A stretch of 64,000 nucleotides of DNA from Girardinichthys multiradiatus (lineage: Eukaryota; Chordata; Actinopteri; Cyprinodontiformes; Goodeidae): assembly GCF_021462225.1 (NCBI RefSeq), contig NC_061815.1, positions 51,774,873 to 51,838,872 on the forward strand, written 5' to 3'. Both the position numbers and the translations under genes were made by a program. Within the stretch, counting starts at the first letter, position 1. Every line of letters begins with the position of its first letter. The notes beneath the pieces were generated by a model. The model made no database searches and was not told where the DNA came from. It worked only from the letters and a program-made list of their open reading frames with translations. This document shows, one piece after another, positions 11,483-24,140 of this stretch.

Positions 11483-13548
11483 GAGAGTAAGAGTAGGAGT
11501 CCACAAAAGGCAGGACATCAAATTGGTCTCACAAGAAAAACGCCAAAATTTGGTTTACAGGTTGGGAACTATAAGTCAACCCTCTAACTCGCAGTAATCT
11601 TCAGAGAAGACTCCCAAGGAAACTGGTTCCTCAGCCTGATCATCTGGGACCTGCATCGTTTATTATCCTGCTCAAACTCAGGCTTCTCCTGGACCACTGA
11701 AGGTAGTCTTCTGTGAGCCTAAAACCACGGTCAGAAACTGGAGATCAGAGCGAAACACAGCAAACTGTCAAAGCTGATGGTTGCTTCAGGATGTGCCCTG
11801 CCTGGACCTGATGGGTACAGTCCAGACCATCATGTGCTTGCCAACCAGCCTCTTGTTAGGCCTGGCTCCAGGATGAAGATCTGATGGTCCAAGTCAGACT
11901 CAACTAACTTGTGATGATTCTTGGGTCACACTCAGTCTGGCATCCCACCCAAATCCTTTTTTCAAGTGAGACCCTTTCAGGGAGGAACCTCCTGTGACAA
12001 CAAACCTTGTGTGTGGGTGGTGCAGATGATCAGCCAGGTTCTGTTTAAGGCAGGATTTGAGTTAGTGTACAAAGTTCTGAAGAGGTTCTCAGGCTTGGTG
12101 TTTCCGCCAAAGTGCTACCAGTGCTTAACCATGGCTGGCTCTGAAGCTATTTCTTAGTAGGTTCTCATAAAGAACCATTTTAGTTTACCGCAAATGAACA
12201 GTCGGCTCGGAACCAAGTCATTGGGTCACTAGAAACCTCTCATGCATTTAATGTTTGATCTTTCCTTAGGTTTATTCTACAGTTTGTGGAGAAGCATCTT
12301 GCATGGAGACATTTCACCTAGATTTTTATGAAACTCTGGCTGACAGCCTGTTGATATTCAGAGGGTCTAAAGGTTGGAGATGCACTGCAGAAGCTGCCCT
12401 AAGGTTTCAGAGGGAGATCTGGAACATTGAAGCATGACCAGGGATTTATCTTCATCATTATCAGACCAACAGGTGAGCTAAGTCCCCACCCTCCATCACT
12501 TTATATTTCTGTGGCTAAGTTACCGAACTAGAGCCAATGTTCCACCATCTCCTGTCTGACTGATGTACCTATATTCTGCACACAGAGGAATGCAGAAATT
12601 CTCTAATCCTGAAGATACTGTGGTCCATCTAATTGAAGCTGCAGCTCAGCAGATCTTCACATGTAAAAATCCCTGAATAATCCAAATGTTTCTAACAGAG
12701 CACTTCATTCTCAGACTGCAGGTTCACTGGTGGTTCCTAGAGGTTCAAAAAGTAGAATGGGAAGCAAATCCTTTAGTTATCAGGCTCCTCTCCTGTGGAA
12801 CCAGCTCCTAGTTTTAGTTACAGATCAAACCATCGAATGTTGAAACAAGTTCCAACCTTTTCTAAACTTCCATACAATACACAGAGTTACCGTTTTATTT
12901 CCATGAATGTTTGCATGTTGGAACTTTTGATTTGAAGATAACTGATGATCCGCAGATATTTTAATATCTGAATGTATCAGTGATCAGTATGTTTTCCCTG
13001 AAGAGTAACAGAACCTAAATCCAGTTCTAGAGCAGAGCAGGAAACCTTTTTTGTCCTCTGCAGGTTTCCTCATTCGTTATTTCCCCTCCATCACTAATTG
13101 GTCCTGAAACACACAGAGTGAATAAAAAGCAGGTCTGAGAAGTCCTGTGAGGCGACCCCTATTCAGCCCAGATATGTAACCGGAGCCCTACGTATTATTA
13201 TGAGAACCGCACAGCTCAAACTGCTAGTTAGAGTCAGCCTCTGAGGTGCCACCTTCAGATCGGCTCCATTGTGTGGACACTCCAAAGCTGAGATTATGTG
13301 TTGGGGTTGAAGACAACAGAAAGACCCTGCCGCTTGAAATCCTTCTTTAAATAGGCTCAAAAGGTGCCAGAAGATGATTTTCTACATTAGGGAGCTGGTC
13401 AGGTTGCTGTGGTCACCTGGAGCTGGTGCCACCCAGCAGGACTCATGCTTTCATCTTTTGTCCCACCCAACAGGAAGGGGAGGAGCTTTTATTCTGCCAT
13501 GCAGCTGGTACCAGACACGCCTTCATCCTCTTACATACCTGACCACCT
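11483..13548. other. Gene-free stretch
   Basis: No supported exon or element. The open frames at 11921-12157 and 13163-13360 are short and domain-free. Confidence 0.4.
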
Positions 13549-13740
13549 CAGAATCAGAATCAGAAAAGCTTTATTGCCAAGTACGTTTTTGGACATACAA
13601 GGAATTTGTTTTGGCGTAGTCGGTGCAATATCATACAAATTAAACAGTATAAACATATCTACAATATAATATAAATATATGTGTACAGTTTTAAGTGAGT
13701 GAGAGTAAGTATAGAGCAGTATAAGATGCAAGAGCAATAC
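13549..13740. repeat. Dispersed fish repeat ending near 'agcaatacaac'
   Basis: The string 'cagaatcagaaaagcttta' followed by 'ttgccaagta' and 'caaggaatttgttttggc' is recalled as a high-copy teleost repeat seen in many genomes, probably a LINE 3' end. The class is uncertain. No target duplication is visible. Confidence 0.5.
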
Positions 13741-14321
13741 AACTTTCTCCTAATCATCATCAGTAGCATCGGGTTAAAGTTCAGACAGGATCAAACAATG
13801 ACAGTGATCATCTTCGGAAGATGAAATGAAACAAACCTATTTATGATGTTTGATGATTTCTGTCAGATTGGTTTCCAGAAACATTGTCCAATCATAAAAT
13901 GAATTATCTGCTTTGTTCCCCTCAATCAGGTAGATGATACCAGGAACAGGTCCAGCGTTGGTTTTAAAAAATATCTGCCCAGATTACAATATAAAGTTCA
14001 GGTTTGATCAGTACTTTATACATGTCAGTATTTCAGAGTCTGAACTACAAATTAATACTGTGCACTAAAAACTGTAAAATAGTCCTTTATTTTAACACTG
14101 TGAACACTCACCAACTTCAGAATGACCATGTTTGCTTACACTGTGCATAAAACAGGGACTGCCCAATTCTCCATTGATTGGACATGCAAATCAGAACCAG
14201 ACAACTCATGAAGAAGATTTTTCTATTGCTCATGGTACCCTCATCCTGTTATCAAGGACTGACACTGACAGCAGCAGAGCATGCATCTTCAGGGACCCAA
14301 AGTAATGCAGCTGTGAAAGTT
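13741..14321. other. Gene-free stretch
   Basis: No gene or repeat recognised. Confidence 0.4.
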
Positions 14322-14429
14322 GGTGTGAGATATAAATTTGTGAGCACAGGTGTGTAATATAAACATTTGAGAGCGGGTGTGAGATATAATGGTTTGAACA
14401 CAGGTGTGTGATATAAAGGGGTAAGTGCA
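14322..14429. repeat. Four-copy 27-bp minisatellite
   Basis: Four consecutive 27-bp units begin GGTGTGAGATATAA, GGTGTGTAATATAA, GGTGTGAGATATAA and GGTGTGTGATATAA. Units 1 and 3 share GAGAT and units 2 and 4 share GTGTGT, suggesting the array grew by doubling a 54-bp dimer. Confidence 0.85.
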
Positions 14430-14546
14430 GATGGGGCGAGAGATGGTTTCTTCCTTTTTCCTTCTATTGTTTACTTAATTGATGGCTAGGACTGTTCTGC
14501 AGGTAGGGGTATGGTGGAGCTAACTGGTCGGATTGACTCATTAATA

Positions 14547-15359
14547 GTCTGTGTCAGAGTCTGGATTCTGTCTGTAGCTGCTATTAACTATTTTCAACCA
14601 CTAGGTGTCTCCTGAGACTGTTCTCGGAGGGTAACAGGTGCAGTGGATCGAGATGATCACTTGGGGAGGTATAAAGAGGATGGATTGCCAGTACATCGTC
14701 GCCTACGCAGTATTTCAGCCTGGCCAGAATTATGGTAATAATTCTGGCCAGGTTACACAGATCGGTAGGCAACTTGAGGTTAAGCACCTTAACATATGGC
14801 AGGAGGAAGCTGGAATCAGACCCACAACCTTCTGATTGCAAGACAACTACTCTCCCTACTGAGCCACAGTCGCTTTATCTTGTCTGTTACAAGTTACCTG
14901 TCCTTGTGAAGTAACTCTTGTCTTTGTTTAGAGTTTTGATTCCGCCTCGCTTCCTGGAGAACTGGAGATCATACCCAACCAAACAAAGAAGAACCTGGAC
15001 TACTTACCAGCTGGCAATCTGTCAGAGCCCCGCCGAGCCGAATTTGTTCGGCCTCTGACGGTCTTCCAGTTTCCAGCCTTCGAAACCCTGGTGGCATAGA
15101 ACACAGCTATCTGCAGGTCTGGATTCACCTCTCTCTCCCTGGTGGATCAGAACCCAGCTAGGTCCGTGCTAAAGTCTGTTAATTTCCAATTATCCTGCAA
15201 GACCATTTCTTACCATCCCTCTCTGTTGCAGTTTCCAGGCCCAAGCAGCGGCTGTTGTTTCCCACTCCAGTCTGTTAATATACTTCCTAAACGGTTCTCT
15301 GTTCTCTGGGTGCTTCTGTTTATGTGGGTCAGATCGGCCTTTAACATTATGACAGTCTG
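14547..15359. mobile_element. Solo LTR with 5-bp target duplication
   Basis: An 803-bp block at 14552-15354 begins TGTCA and ends TGACA, a perfect inverted terminus of the TG...CA type. It is flanked by the direct repeat GTCTG at 14547-14551 and 15355-15359. This is the expected structure of a solo LTR left by recombination of a Ty3/gypsy-like or other LTR element. No primer-binding site or internal coding DNA follows. A truncated SINE is nested inside (14756-14873), next to a 15-bp-arm palindrome. A hairpin lies at 15021-15059 (GTCAGAG...CTCTGAC with inner CCGAA/TTCGG). The LTR sequence is unlike that of the gypsy element at 34540, so it is a different family. Confidence 0.7.
14756..14873 (-). 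mobile_element. Truncated tRNA-derived SINE nested in the solo LTR
   Basis: On the minus strand it starts GCGACTGTGGCTCAGTAGG (box-A-like) with GGTCTGATTCC (box-B-like), continues through 'cttcctcctgc', and stops at 'cctaccgatctgtg'. It is the same family as the longer copy at 39761-40010. The tail end is missing. Confidence 0.75.
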
Positions 15360-17245
15360 CCTAGTGAATTATTTCAATGGTAGTGAGTTTGAAGCCACGA
15401 TGAAGTTCCAACCTTCTGATCCAGTAGCATGTGGGTTATTTTGGAGCAGTAAAAAATCTAGATAATATCTGCATCTAAATCATTGTTGGGATTATGAATC
15501 TGAGAATATTATTTAATTTTAATATTTGAATCTGTTAAGGGTTGTCCTGTGAATACCAGCCCAGTAAGGTGATGGTATTAGGACAAAATAGAAAGGTGTG
15601 AGACGAGCTCTGACATTATTGAACAGCATAAACTCTGCACATATATGGAATAAATTCACACAATTTATTAAAATACAAGAATTTATTAACAAAAATAAGT
15701 CAACTCAAAGTCAAACATATTTCAATCAACAAACTCTTTACTTTGCTAAAACAATCCAACTAAACTACCAAGCAGAATTAAAGAATAATGAAGACTAATG
15801 GACTATGTACAATATAAACAAGTTGATTAAAGATGACTGATAATTATGACCAAAAGAGTGATGCAACATTACCATGCAATGTTTATGTTTGAGAACCAAG
15901 GATTATCTTGAAGAATCTGGAAATGAAGTTAAGTTAGTCTTGGAACTAATTTAGACAATAATCAGCAACACCTAGACAACCCTTCACAATGTAAGATCAG
16001 ATAAAATATTATTTTAATAAAATAATGTTTTAAAGAATGATCTGCTGAATAAAACCAACCTTCTGGATGACTAATTCTCAACTGCCTTTATTTATTAACA
16101 TAATATTTGAAGATATATTATTAAGACAATATTTTGGAGAAGAGCCAAATCTTTCTGGAGAAATGGGGCTTAATGGTGTTTACTTAGTTATCAAATTTAG
16201 TAAATGATGTTCAGGGACACATTATTTACTGGATTGAAAACTAAACCTTTCTGGGTAAATATTATTTACCAGCAAGCACGTGTCCTTAGCTGTTAGCAGT
16301 TGAAGCTAACAAAGAAGCTGATAGCTTAGCACCAGATTCAAATACACACCTTTAAAAATAACATCAATAAAAGGGATAAAATGCATAAGCGTGTTATGAT
16401 CAACCTTCTGTGTTAAACCCTTTAAATAAAGTTTGTCTTAACTTTAAAAACACAGACAAAGAACACAAAACTGAACACGTGTGCTGCAGATATTCTGCTA
16501 GCACCCAGATACCTGAGTTCAACACAAACAAAACCAAACTTCATAAAATGAAAAACGTTTCGAGTATTTCAATCTAAATCCTTCTATTTCATTGCTCTGC
16601 CCAAAACTAACCTCGTATGAACTGTGCTGAGGAAAAGCTGTCCGGGCAACGATGAAATTTGAAGAGAGCTCTGTGAACAAAGAGTTAGCTTCCAGCTAAC
16701 CTCCATAGCTCTTGCTGGAAGACGGCTCGTTCTGTCCGCTGACCACACTGCACGTTAACTGCCGTAATGCGGCTACTTGTTTGTCCTCCTCTCAGGCAAG
16801 GAAAACCGCTTCACTCAGCTTGTAGAAACAGCGTCTCTGCAGGGACTTCTCTGGAACACAGCTTGCTTCTGCAGGCCTCAGAGAGAACGTTAAGCCAGTT
16901 AATTCCCGCTTTTATGAATGAATACTGGGTACACAAACAGTGCTTCACTCATACTTAACTTGTGCATATGATCGCACGATCTTATAACACTCTTGGATCC
17001 AGTTGAAGAGTTGCCAGCAAAGGGACATCAGCACGCTTTCTCCTCCTATCCCGATGAACATCGGTGTGGAAGAGGTCGGCTTGTTGGAGAGGGGTTGCTC
17101 TTATTCAGACATCATGGGATCATGGGATCATGGCATCATGGGAAGTCTGCTGCTACCCCCCTTTCCTCAGTTGCTGGAAGTCCGTTAAATGCAATTTATT
17201 TTGAAAGTTCCAGAAAAGTCTGTACCAGAGTTTAATGTTGTTTCC
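15360..17245. other. A+T-rich gene-free stretch
   Basis: Between about 15480 and 16620 the DNA is markedly A+T-rich and rich in runs such as 'aaaataagtcaactcaaag'. From 16620 to 17180 it becomes mixed-composition. No coding frame, terminal repeat or target duplication was found. The abrupt composition change suggests an old, unrecognised repeat. A small tandem run of ATCATGGG-type units lies at 17111-17142. Confidence 0.4.
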
Positions 17246-19609
17246 ATGGCTGGGTCCCAACATCATCAGTTATAATTATAGCCAAATGAAAGTGGTCTGG
17301 ATTCTTTAAAATCACTGAACAGCCTTCAGATGCTGCAGAATCACATACTAACGTCAGCACTCTGTGGTAATTGGTGAAAAAAAATCATCTTTCAGCTTCA
17401 CCTTCTGAACCAAAAGTATCAACAGTTCATTTAGTGTTTGTAGTCATTTGGGTCAAACTGATGGCTTCAGATCTTGTATAATCAGATCTGTCTGTTCAAG
17501 TCTGGTCTGGTCTGGTCTGGACCTCTTCGCAAACTGTTGAAATGGGTTTGATCTTCACCCACAGGATCCTAAAATCTATGCAGCATTCTTTGATACGGTT
17601 CCAGAATTTGCTGCAGCCAGAAAACCAACAAAATGGACTGAGAAAACCCAAAGAGATGGAGTAAACAGTTTGGTGATGTGACACCCTGAGCACGTGGCTC
17701 ACACACAGGAGGCGACTTGTCCTGATTATCTGGACTCTGTTCAGTACAAAGAATCTTAGGTTTTTCAGCTGTTCTCAGTCAGAACTAAATTCTAGAGAAA
17801 GGTCATTTTAAAGAACACTGAGGGTGGGTAAAGGTTGAGTTTGAAATCTAAATCCAGCACATCACTGAAGACAGAAATCTGTTTTTATTCAGTGAAGAAC
17901 ACAGAACCAGAGAACAGGCTGAAGTCCCACTTTGGAAAATTCAGATTCATCTGCTGAAAGATAGTGAGCAATGTTCCAGAAAAAGACCTGATCAGAGTCA
18001 AGAACCGTGAGAAGAGCTGGAGATATAATTCAACTGCTGGGATTAAGACTGCATTTTCCCTGAAACATGGTCTGCTGCTCCTTCATCTTCACTCAGCAAT
18101 CCCATCTCCTCCTGCTCCTTCTACAGCACCTCCTCCTTCCCAGGAATCCCATCAGTTGACCTTCTCCTCCAGGACCTCCTCCTACTGCTCTTCAGCCAGC
18201 GATGCAGTTGTGGTTCTCCTGCTGCTCCTCCTCCTCCTGGCTGAGGAGTTAACCAGCCGACCCCCCACCTCCTCCAGTGAATGGGTGGGGGTCTGGGGGT
18301 TGGAGTGCTCCTCATTGTGCTCCAGCTGATCACTGAAGTGTGATGTCAGCAGGACTCCACCCGGTCTGATTGTTTGGGAGCCTGTTTTTTATTGGATAAG
18401 TGGAGCGGCTTCCTTTGTGCCTTTGAGCCTGAGGTAGCCCGTTGGGCTCTTAATCATGGGTCCTGACGTGCGCTGCGTTCAGGGGGTGCAGAATTAAAGA
18501 GTGCCGCCTCATTCAGACCAAGCTATTGATCTCCAGCTCGGGAAGATAAACAAATGGCAAACAAAAGGCGGAGCTTCAGAGCCAGCGCTGGGTGGCGTTG
18601 GTTCTATAGTCTTGAAAAAGACGTTCTGTTTCTTTTCATCTGTTTTCAGTAAAAATATATTTTTGGGGCTGAACCATTATTTCTGTTTCAGAGCAGTCCA
18701 CAGAAAGTGTCTATCTGTGGATGCAACGCATAACATTTCAGATACTCAAACCAAACCACTACTGGACAAGGACCGGTTTGACTGATAATAAAGCAGTTCT
18801 GTAGATGATCCAGATCTGAACTGGAACCAGTAGGTGAAAATAGACTCAGTCATATTTATTTCTGCTGCACCAACAGCATCTGATCTCAGAAATGAACAAA
18901 GTTAACACAATTTAAAATGAACTTCTTAAACTCAAAAGAACCGTGCCATCATCTTACACAGTTTTAAATTTTGACCTAAAAATGTTGTCTCTTCCAAACA
19001 TTCCCAGAGGTTTCCTGTGTTTACCCTGGGTTTCCCTGCAGTCTCCCTACCATGCAGCTCTAATCCCCCCTCATTGCTTCCACGCCTAGCTGGTTCTGCA
19101 GGGATCGGATCAGATTAGCTGCAGTCGTGTGACCAAACTGCAGCTTTAATATCACAGCTAGGAGCCAGACGGTCGAGCTCCTGTCAGCTCTCACTTCCTC
19201 AGCTTGGATGTTTCTCTGTTTATTGTTAACTGAAGGTGGCGCTACAGCATGATCTCACAAATATGGGATTTATCTGATCTCATTCACAGTCACAGTCAGA
19301 AGATGTCCATTCTGACGGCACTCGGTGGATCCAACATTCAGAACTTTGGGAAATCCAAGAAACTGAGTGAAGACCTAAGGAGCTATTTCTGCATATTCCA
19401 TGACCTTTGGTTCAAACAAGAGTTCTGTATCAATCCATGGGTGTTTGTCTTGCTTTTGTATTTTGATTTTTGTTTTTAGTTGTAGATTATTGGCCTAATG
19501 GCATTCCACAGGAGTTCCTTCTTTTGTGTTGAGATACTTCATTCGTTTTTTTGTTCTGCTCTTTGTGTACTGGTTCAGTTTTAGCCTTTGGTTTTGGTTT
19601 AGTCAGATC
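17246..19609. other. Gene-free stretch
   Basis: It contains a GTCTG tandem run at 17500-17521, a pyrimidine-rich CTCC stretch at about 18080-18250, and a low-repeat G+C-rich block at about 18400-18610 whose texture could be regulatory. The 121-codon frame at 17964-18329 runs through the CTCC stretch (Pro/Ser/Leu runs) and is not believable as a gene. Confidence 0.4.
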
Positions 19610-20050
19610 TTTTTCAGGTGTGCCACTGCATTACCAAAATCTGGAGGAAGACCCAAACTGTCCCCCTGAGGATCCACCGAGGAACCACCAAGACTCAAAC
19701 CTGCACTAAATGTTTTGCTTCTGAAACACCAGTGTAATTGTCCACAAACTAACAAGTTTAACATTAACAAGGACTGAGAAGGTCCAGACCAAGAAAGAAG
19801 TCCCTGAACCAACATCAACACCTTCAAGTTGGACTGAAGTCTGCAGCTGCCCACATAAACAAGCCCAACTACCGGAGAAAGACGAGACAATCAGCTGTTT
19901 GGACACAATCACAAGAACAATGTTTGGAGGAGTCAAGGTGGGCCTTTAACACCAGAGAACAATGCACCAACTGTCAAACATGGTGGTGGCAGCATGATGT
20001 TGTGGGACTGTTTCACTGGAATGATTAAGTCTGAAGGCCACATAAGTTCT
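19610..20050 (+). mobile_element. Degenerate Tc1-like transposon relic
   Basis: At 19974-20020 the + strand reads 'gtcaaacatggtggtggc' followed by 'agcatgatgttgtgggac'. This translates as VKHGGGSMMLWDCF, the conserved mid-transposase motif of Tc1-type elements. The surrounding sequence keeps traces of such a gene but has stops and frameshifts throughout. No terminal repeats are recognisable, so the boundaries are rough. Confidence 0.45.
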
Positions 20051-21629
20051 ATCTGAGAGCCAACAAGCTTTGAGGGCCCCAGGAGGGCTTTCTGAGTCCC
20101 AGCAAGCTCTTAGGGGCACAGGAGGCCTCCCTGAGCATCAGTAAGATATAACGTTTATAGGAAGCTTTGCTGGGGCCACCAGGGTCTGAGGTGAACCCAG
20201 GAACCTAGAGATGCTGCATACTCCAGGCAGAAATAATAGTGTTTTCAAGGTCGTGAAGAATCAGAGATTCCGGTCAGTCACTCAGTGGTCAGTGATGCAT
20301 GTGTTAAGGTTTTCAGTAGGTTGAGGTTTGACTCTGATCTTTGCAGCAGCACCTTGCTTCAGGTCTGAGTGGCATCTTCATCAGGTTTGGCATGGACCCT
20401 CCACTCGATAGAACATCTCCTGATCAAGCAAGACCCTTCCTCCCCCTGCTGGCATCGCCAAGGGACAAAAACAGTCAGTGAAAGAGGAGTGGCTGTGATT
20501 GGAGAGGGTACAATCTGGGCCCCAGGCCAGAAGAAAGCAGGTGGACAGGTGAGAGGTCTGAGGAGGAGGAAATGCTGTCCTATAATCTGATTAGTTCCTC
20601 ATATCTGAGGTTACATCCCTGCAGGATCTACCAGCTGGGACCATGTCAGATCTTCAGTTTGCCCTCCAGATGATCCAGTTAAATCCCAGTTTGTGGAAAG
20701 AGGTCCAGTCTAATGCTCCCTGAGTCTGGTGAGGGTGGTTTGGTGAAACCTCATCTGAAACTTGCCTAAGTCTTTGACGAATGTTTGATTTTGCTTTAGC
20801 TTTATTTGTCAAGACGGAACATGTGGAATGTTGATCAACGTGTGAATTGGCTCTTTGGTCTGAGAAACGATCCAGAAGTTGCTGAGCTTAGAAAATATGA
20901 AACCATCTATTTCAGTGTAAATTCAGCTCATTTTAACTTTTCCATGACTCCAGAATCTAGTCTCCACAGTTGTCCTTCCGGAGACAGGTCCGCCTGTGTA
21001 CCTGTAGCAGGTGATGTTGTGTTTTCTGTGGCCTGTCCTTGTATTCTTGTGGAGGATCCTCAGCTCAGCCTCATGCTGCACTGATGCAATGTTTGGAGTA
21101 GGAGATGAAAAGCAGCTCTGCCACCAACAGAGCTGAATGGTTATTGTGAGGTTCACAAAGGCGGCTGCAAGGAACACAACGCTCCCTCGTCTCAATGCTT
21201 CCCTTGGAGCTCACACAAAGGTGCTGCAGCACAAACAGAGGCTCCTAAAGAGGAGCAGCACTCAAGTGGAGGAACTCAACTGTGATTGTGTTGGAGATGC
21301 CATCAATCAGCCCATCAGTCCTGCTCCAACTGACCTGATTTACATGCTGCACAGGAGCATCAATCATCCCAAACCTGCAGGACAGATCCCAGAGAAGCTG
21401 CTTCCTTCTCCTGATCGGCAGCAGGATCATCTCCTCTGGAAATGTTTCACTGCAGACTTCAGTCAGAGCTAGAACTAGATCAAAATCAGAACAGTTCAGA
21501 GAGTCAGGCGGTCATCTGATCAATAAGTCCAACTTAAGTCCAACATCGAGCTGACAAAGATAGTTTTCCTCTAAACTTTACTTCCGGAGATGTTGAATAT
21601 TATCCCATTTGATATGTGATCACCTGCCT
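20051..21629. other. Gene-free stretch
   Basis: Open frames of 60-111 codons at 20369-21472 overlap on both strands and have no domain. No repeat is recognised with confidence. Confidence 0.4.
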
Positions 21630-21800
21630 CCATTTACTCAGGTTTTCTCTAACATAGAAAGTACTCCTGGTTCATTGCTTCTTGTGCTCAGTCTTCTCCC
21701 CACCAGGCAGTCTCCGCATGGTTGCCCAAACTGAGCCTGGTTCTGGTTCTAGGTCTACTTGAAGTCATCTCCTGTCAAAAGGAACTGTTGCCACATGGTT
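21630..21800 (+). repeat. Diverged copy of a dispersed fish repeat
   Basis: It shares 'agaaagtactcctgg', 'ctgagcctggttctggttct' and the following 'ctcctgtcaaaagga' with the better copies at 42040-42190 and 55149-55260, with many substitutions. Confidence 0.55.
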
Positions 21801-22990
21801 ACTCAGGAGGAAGTCAATTAAATCAGCTGAGCCTTCTTAGACAGAAACTTTGTACCAACCTGGTTCTGAACCTGGTTCTGAACCTGCACATATGGCTGCA
21901 CAGAGAAGATGTTTCCTCTGTCCTTCTGTCCACTGACCTCTGTCTGTCCAGGTGAGATGGACTTGATTCTGTTGACCTGCAGAGTTCATGTTCAACTTGC
22001 TCCGCATGGAAAACAAGTCCTGTGGAGATATTTGCAGGTGTTCTCCTCAGACATGATGGTTTCTCCTGTCCAGCTCTTGAAGGTTAGCTTAAATTTTCAA
22101 TGAACTCTGCTGGAAGACAAAAGTTTTCAATGATGTGGAGGAATACTTTTCTGCCTTCGCCACACGTTAAAGTTAACTTCTTCAGTTTCTAAAAACGACA
22201 AAATGAATCCACCAGAATGTCCAGGTTAAGTTGTTTCTTCCCTTGTTTGCAGTTTTAATCCCCTCATATCCAGACCCCTGTGGGAACAGAACGGAGCCAA
22301 CGGACCCTGAAGTCTAATCAAATCAAAGCAGCATAAATCAGTGGCTGTTGAGGTATGAAGATCTGGAATGTGAGGCCTGAGTATGAAGAGAAGGTGAGTG
22401 TAAAGATCCGAAGGTGTTTTGGGTTCTGTTCTGTTTTCTTTATTTCCCTAGTGGCTATGTTCTCTAGTTGCTGCAATTTTACTTCGTTTGTTTGTGGATT
22501 CGGTTATTGTTTCCTTCTTGTGTTCTTTGTTCATTTTGATGTTTCATTTCCTTATCTGTTCAGCTCCTGTGTTCATCAGTCTCCTCCCCTCAGCTCCTGC
22601 CTAGTTCTCTGTCCATGTTCCTGTCAGTACTTTGGTTCTGCTCAAAACTCACACAAGATGACAGCGAGGAGAAACCGTCCAGTGGTTCGGACTTTAAACT
22701 GCAGATAAAATGGTCTGGGTGTAAAAGTTCTGAACAGAAACCACAGTTAAACTAGACCATATTCAGAAGTATTCACACCCTTGCAGATTTTGGTTTAAAG
22801 TCATCTTTTAATGTGACCAATATGTCTCTTCTGACTGGAAGTAATAATCCCTTTCTGGACCGGCCCTCCAGCTAGAGTCTAGGCTTGGTTCTGTTAGAGA
22901 ATCTGTGGAGGGTGTTGTCAACCCAGCTACCACCTGAGCCCCCGTTGCCCCGTCGTCATAATGAGAGGAAGATAAAGAAATGTTCTCTTC
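21801..22990. other. Gene-free stretch
   Basis: No gene was found. The 117-codon frame at 22355-22708 is hydrophobic low-information sequence in a pyrimidine-rich stretch. A short string at 22760-22790 ('cagaagtattcacaccctt') matches the end type of the Tc1-like relic at 56600-58115 and may be a terminal scrap of that family. Confidence 0.35.
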
Positions 22991-23277
22991 AATAAAATGT
23001 AAATAAAATAGATAAAAATATTTTATTAGAATTGATCCTCATTTTATTATCTCTTACTGCTTCCACGTCTCTGCCTGCTCAGACGCTTTTCTTTCCCGCT
23101 CCCTGCTTGCTTGTATTCTTTTACTCTTTTTATCTCTTTCCCAAAATTACGGAAAAGTTGAACTAAAACTACTTCTTACCAGTGACTCCCAAGGATTATT
23201 TTTATTTTAAATCTTTCTAGAGGATTTCGAATCAAACCTGAAAGAAGGACAAGTCAAAGTCAGCTAATCAGCATAAG

Positions 23278-24140
23278 ATGCCTTTCTTCACCACAGAGGA
23301 CTTCAGCAAACTTTCACAGAAATTCACTGTTTTGGAGATGAAACTCCATCAACTAGCAGTGAATATTGAGGTAAATATGGGGTCCAACTCTGCCGAATTC
23401 AACTCTGCCTGTAACCCAAACATTGACAGCCAGCTCAACGACTCAGCCAGCATACAGAAGGCTGAGAATTAAACCCACGGGCAGCAACAACTGATAGGAG
23501 TGAGCCAGCTGGAGTTCCCCTCCAGAACAGATTTGCTCCACTACAGAATGAAACCCAGGAAAATGATCCATCTTCTGAGAACAATAAAATGTTTGAGAAC
23601 AACCTTCATTCTAAACAGTCTTCTCCTAAGCTGCCAGAGAAAAAGCGCCTCACCGGACCAAGAACCCTAATAGTGGGCAATACAGCTGTGGATGGGATTA
23701 AAAACTTCTGCAACAAGAAAAACACAGAAGTTCTGATTGGTACCAGTAACGTGGTCTCCGATATCTCAGAGAATATTCTTGCAATCACAGAAAAGCGCCC
23801 ATCTCTAGAAAATCTTATTTTACGATGTGGAGCCATGGATGACATGTCTAAGAAAAAATCAGAAGGATTGAAGGAAGATTTCACTCTTCTTCTGAATATT
23901 GTTGGAGGTCTCAATATCAAGGTGTTTCTCAGCGGACCCTTTGCACCGATTTTCTGTGGAGATGAGATTTTTTTGAGACTTCTGATGATTAATAAATGGT
24001 TGACTCTGACATCTTCTCCATTCAACACCCCGCATGGTCGAGGCCCTGCTACTAAACCAACATCTTCCAAATGCCGCAGAGCTCCACCACCTCCTAATCT
24101 ATCTCCTCCTAATCAGGACCTTCAAATCACTTCTCTGTGA
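23278..24140 (+). pseudogene. L2 ORF1 relic with degenerate SGNH/esterase-like domain
   Basis: Two open pieces, 23278-23472 and 23589-24140 (183 codons), are separated by stops. The first piece has an amphipathic heptad-like start (FSKLSQKFTVLEMKLHQL), which could be a coiled coil. The second contains RTLIVGNTAVDGI and LILRCGAMDDMSKK followed by LNIKVFLSGPFAP. In L2/CR1 ORF1 proteins this layout corresponds to an SGNH-hydrolase (esterase) domain. Here the expected GDS-type nucleophile site reads GNT and the GTND-type block reads GAMD, so the enzyme motif is lost. The family assignment is from recalled motif layout. Confidence 0.6.

Noticed and set aside
13531..13737. 68-codon minus frame
   Set aside because: It lies within a dispersed repeat and has no domain.
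17964..18333. Frames of 121 and 70 codons
   Set aside because: They run through a CTCC-rich low-complexity stretch and have no domain.
22355..22708. Possible membrane protein (117 codons)
   Set aside because: The hydrophobicity follows from a T/C-rich stretch; there is no splice or family support.
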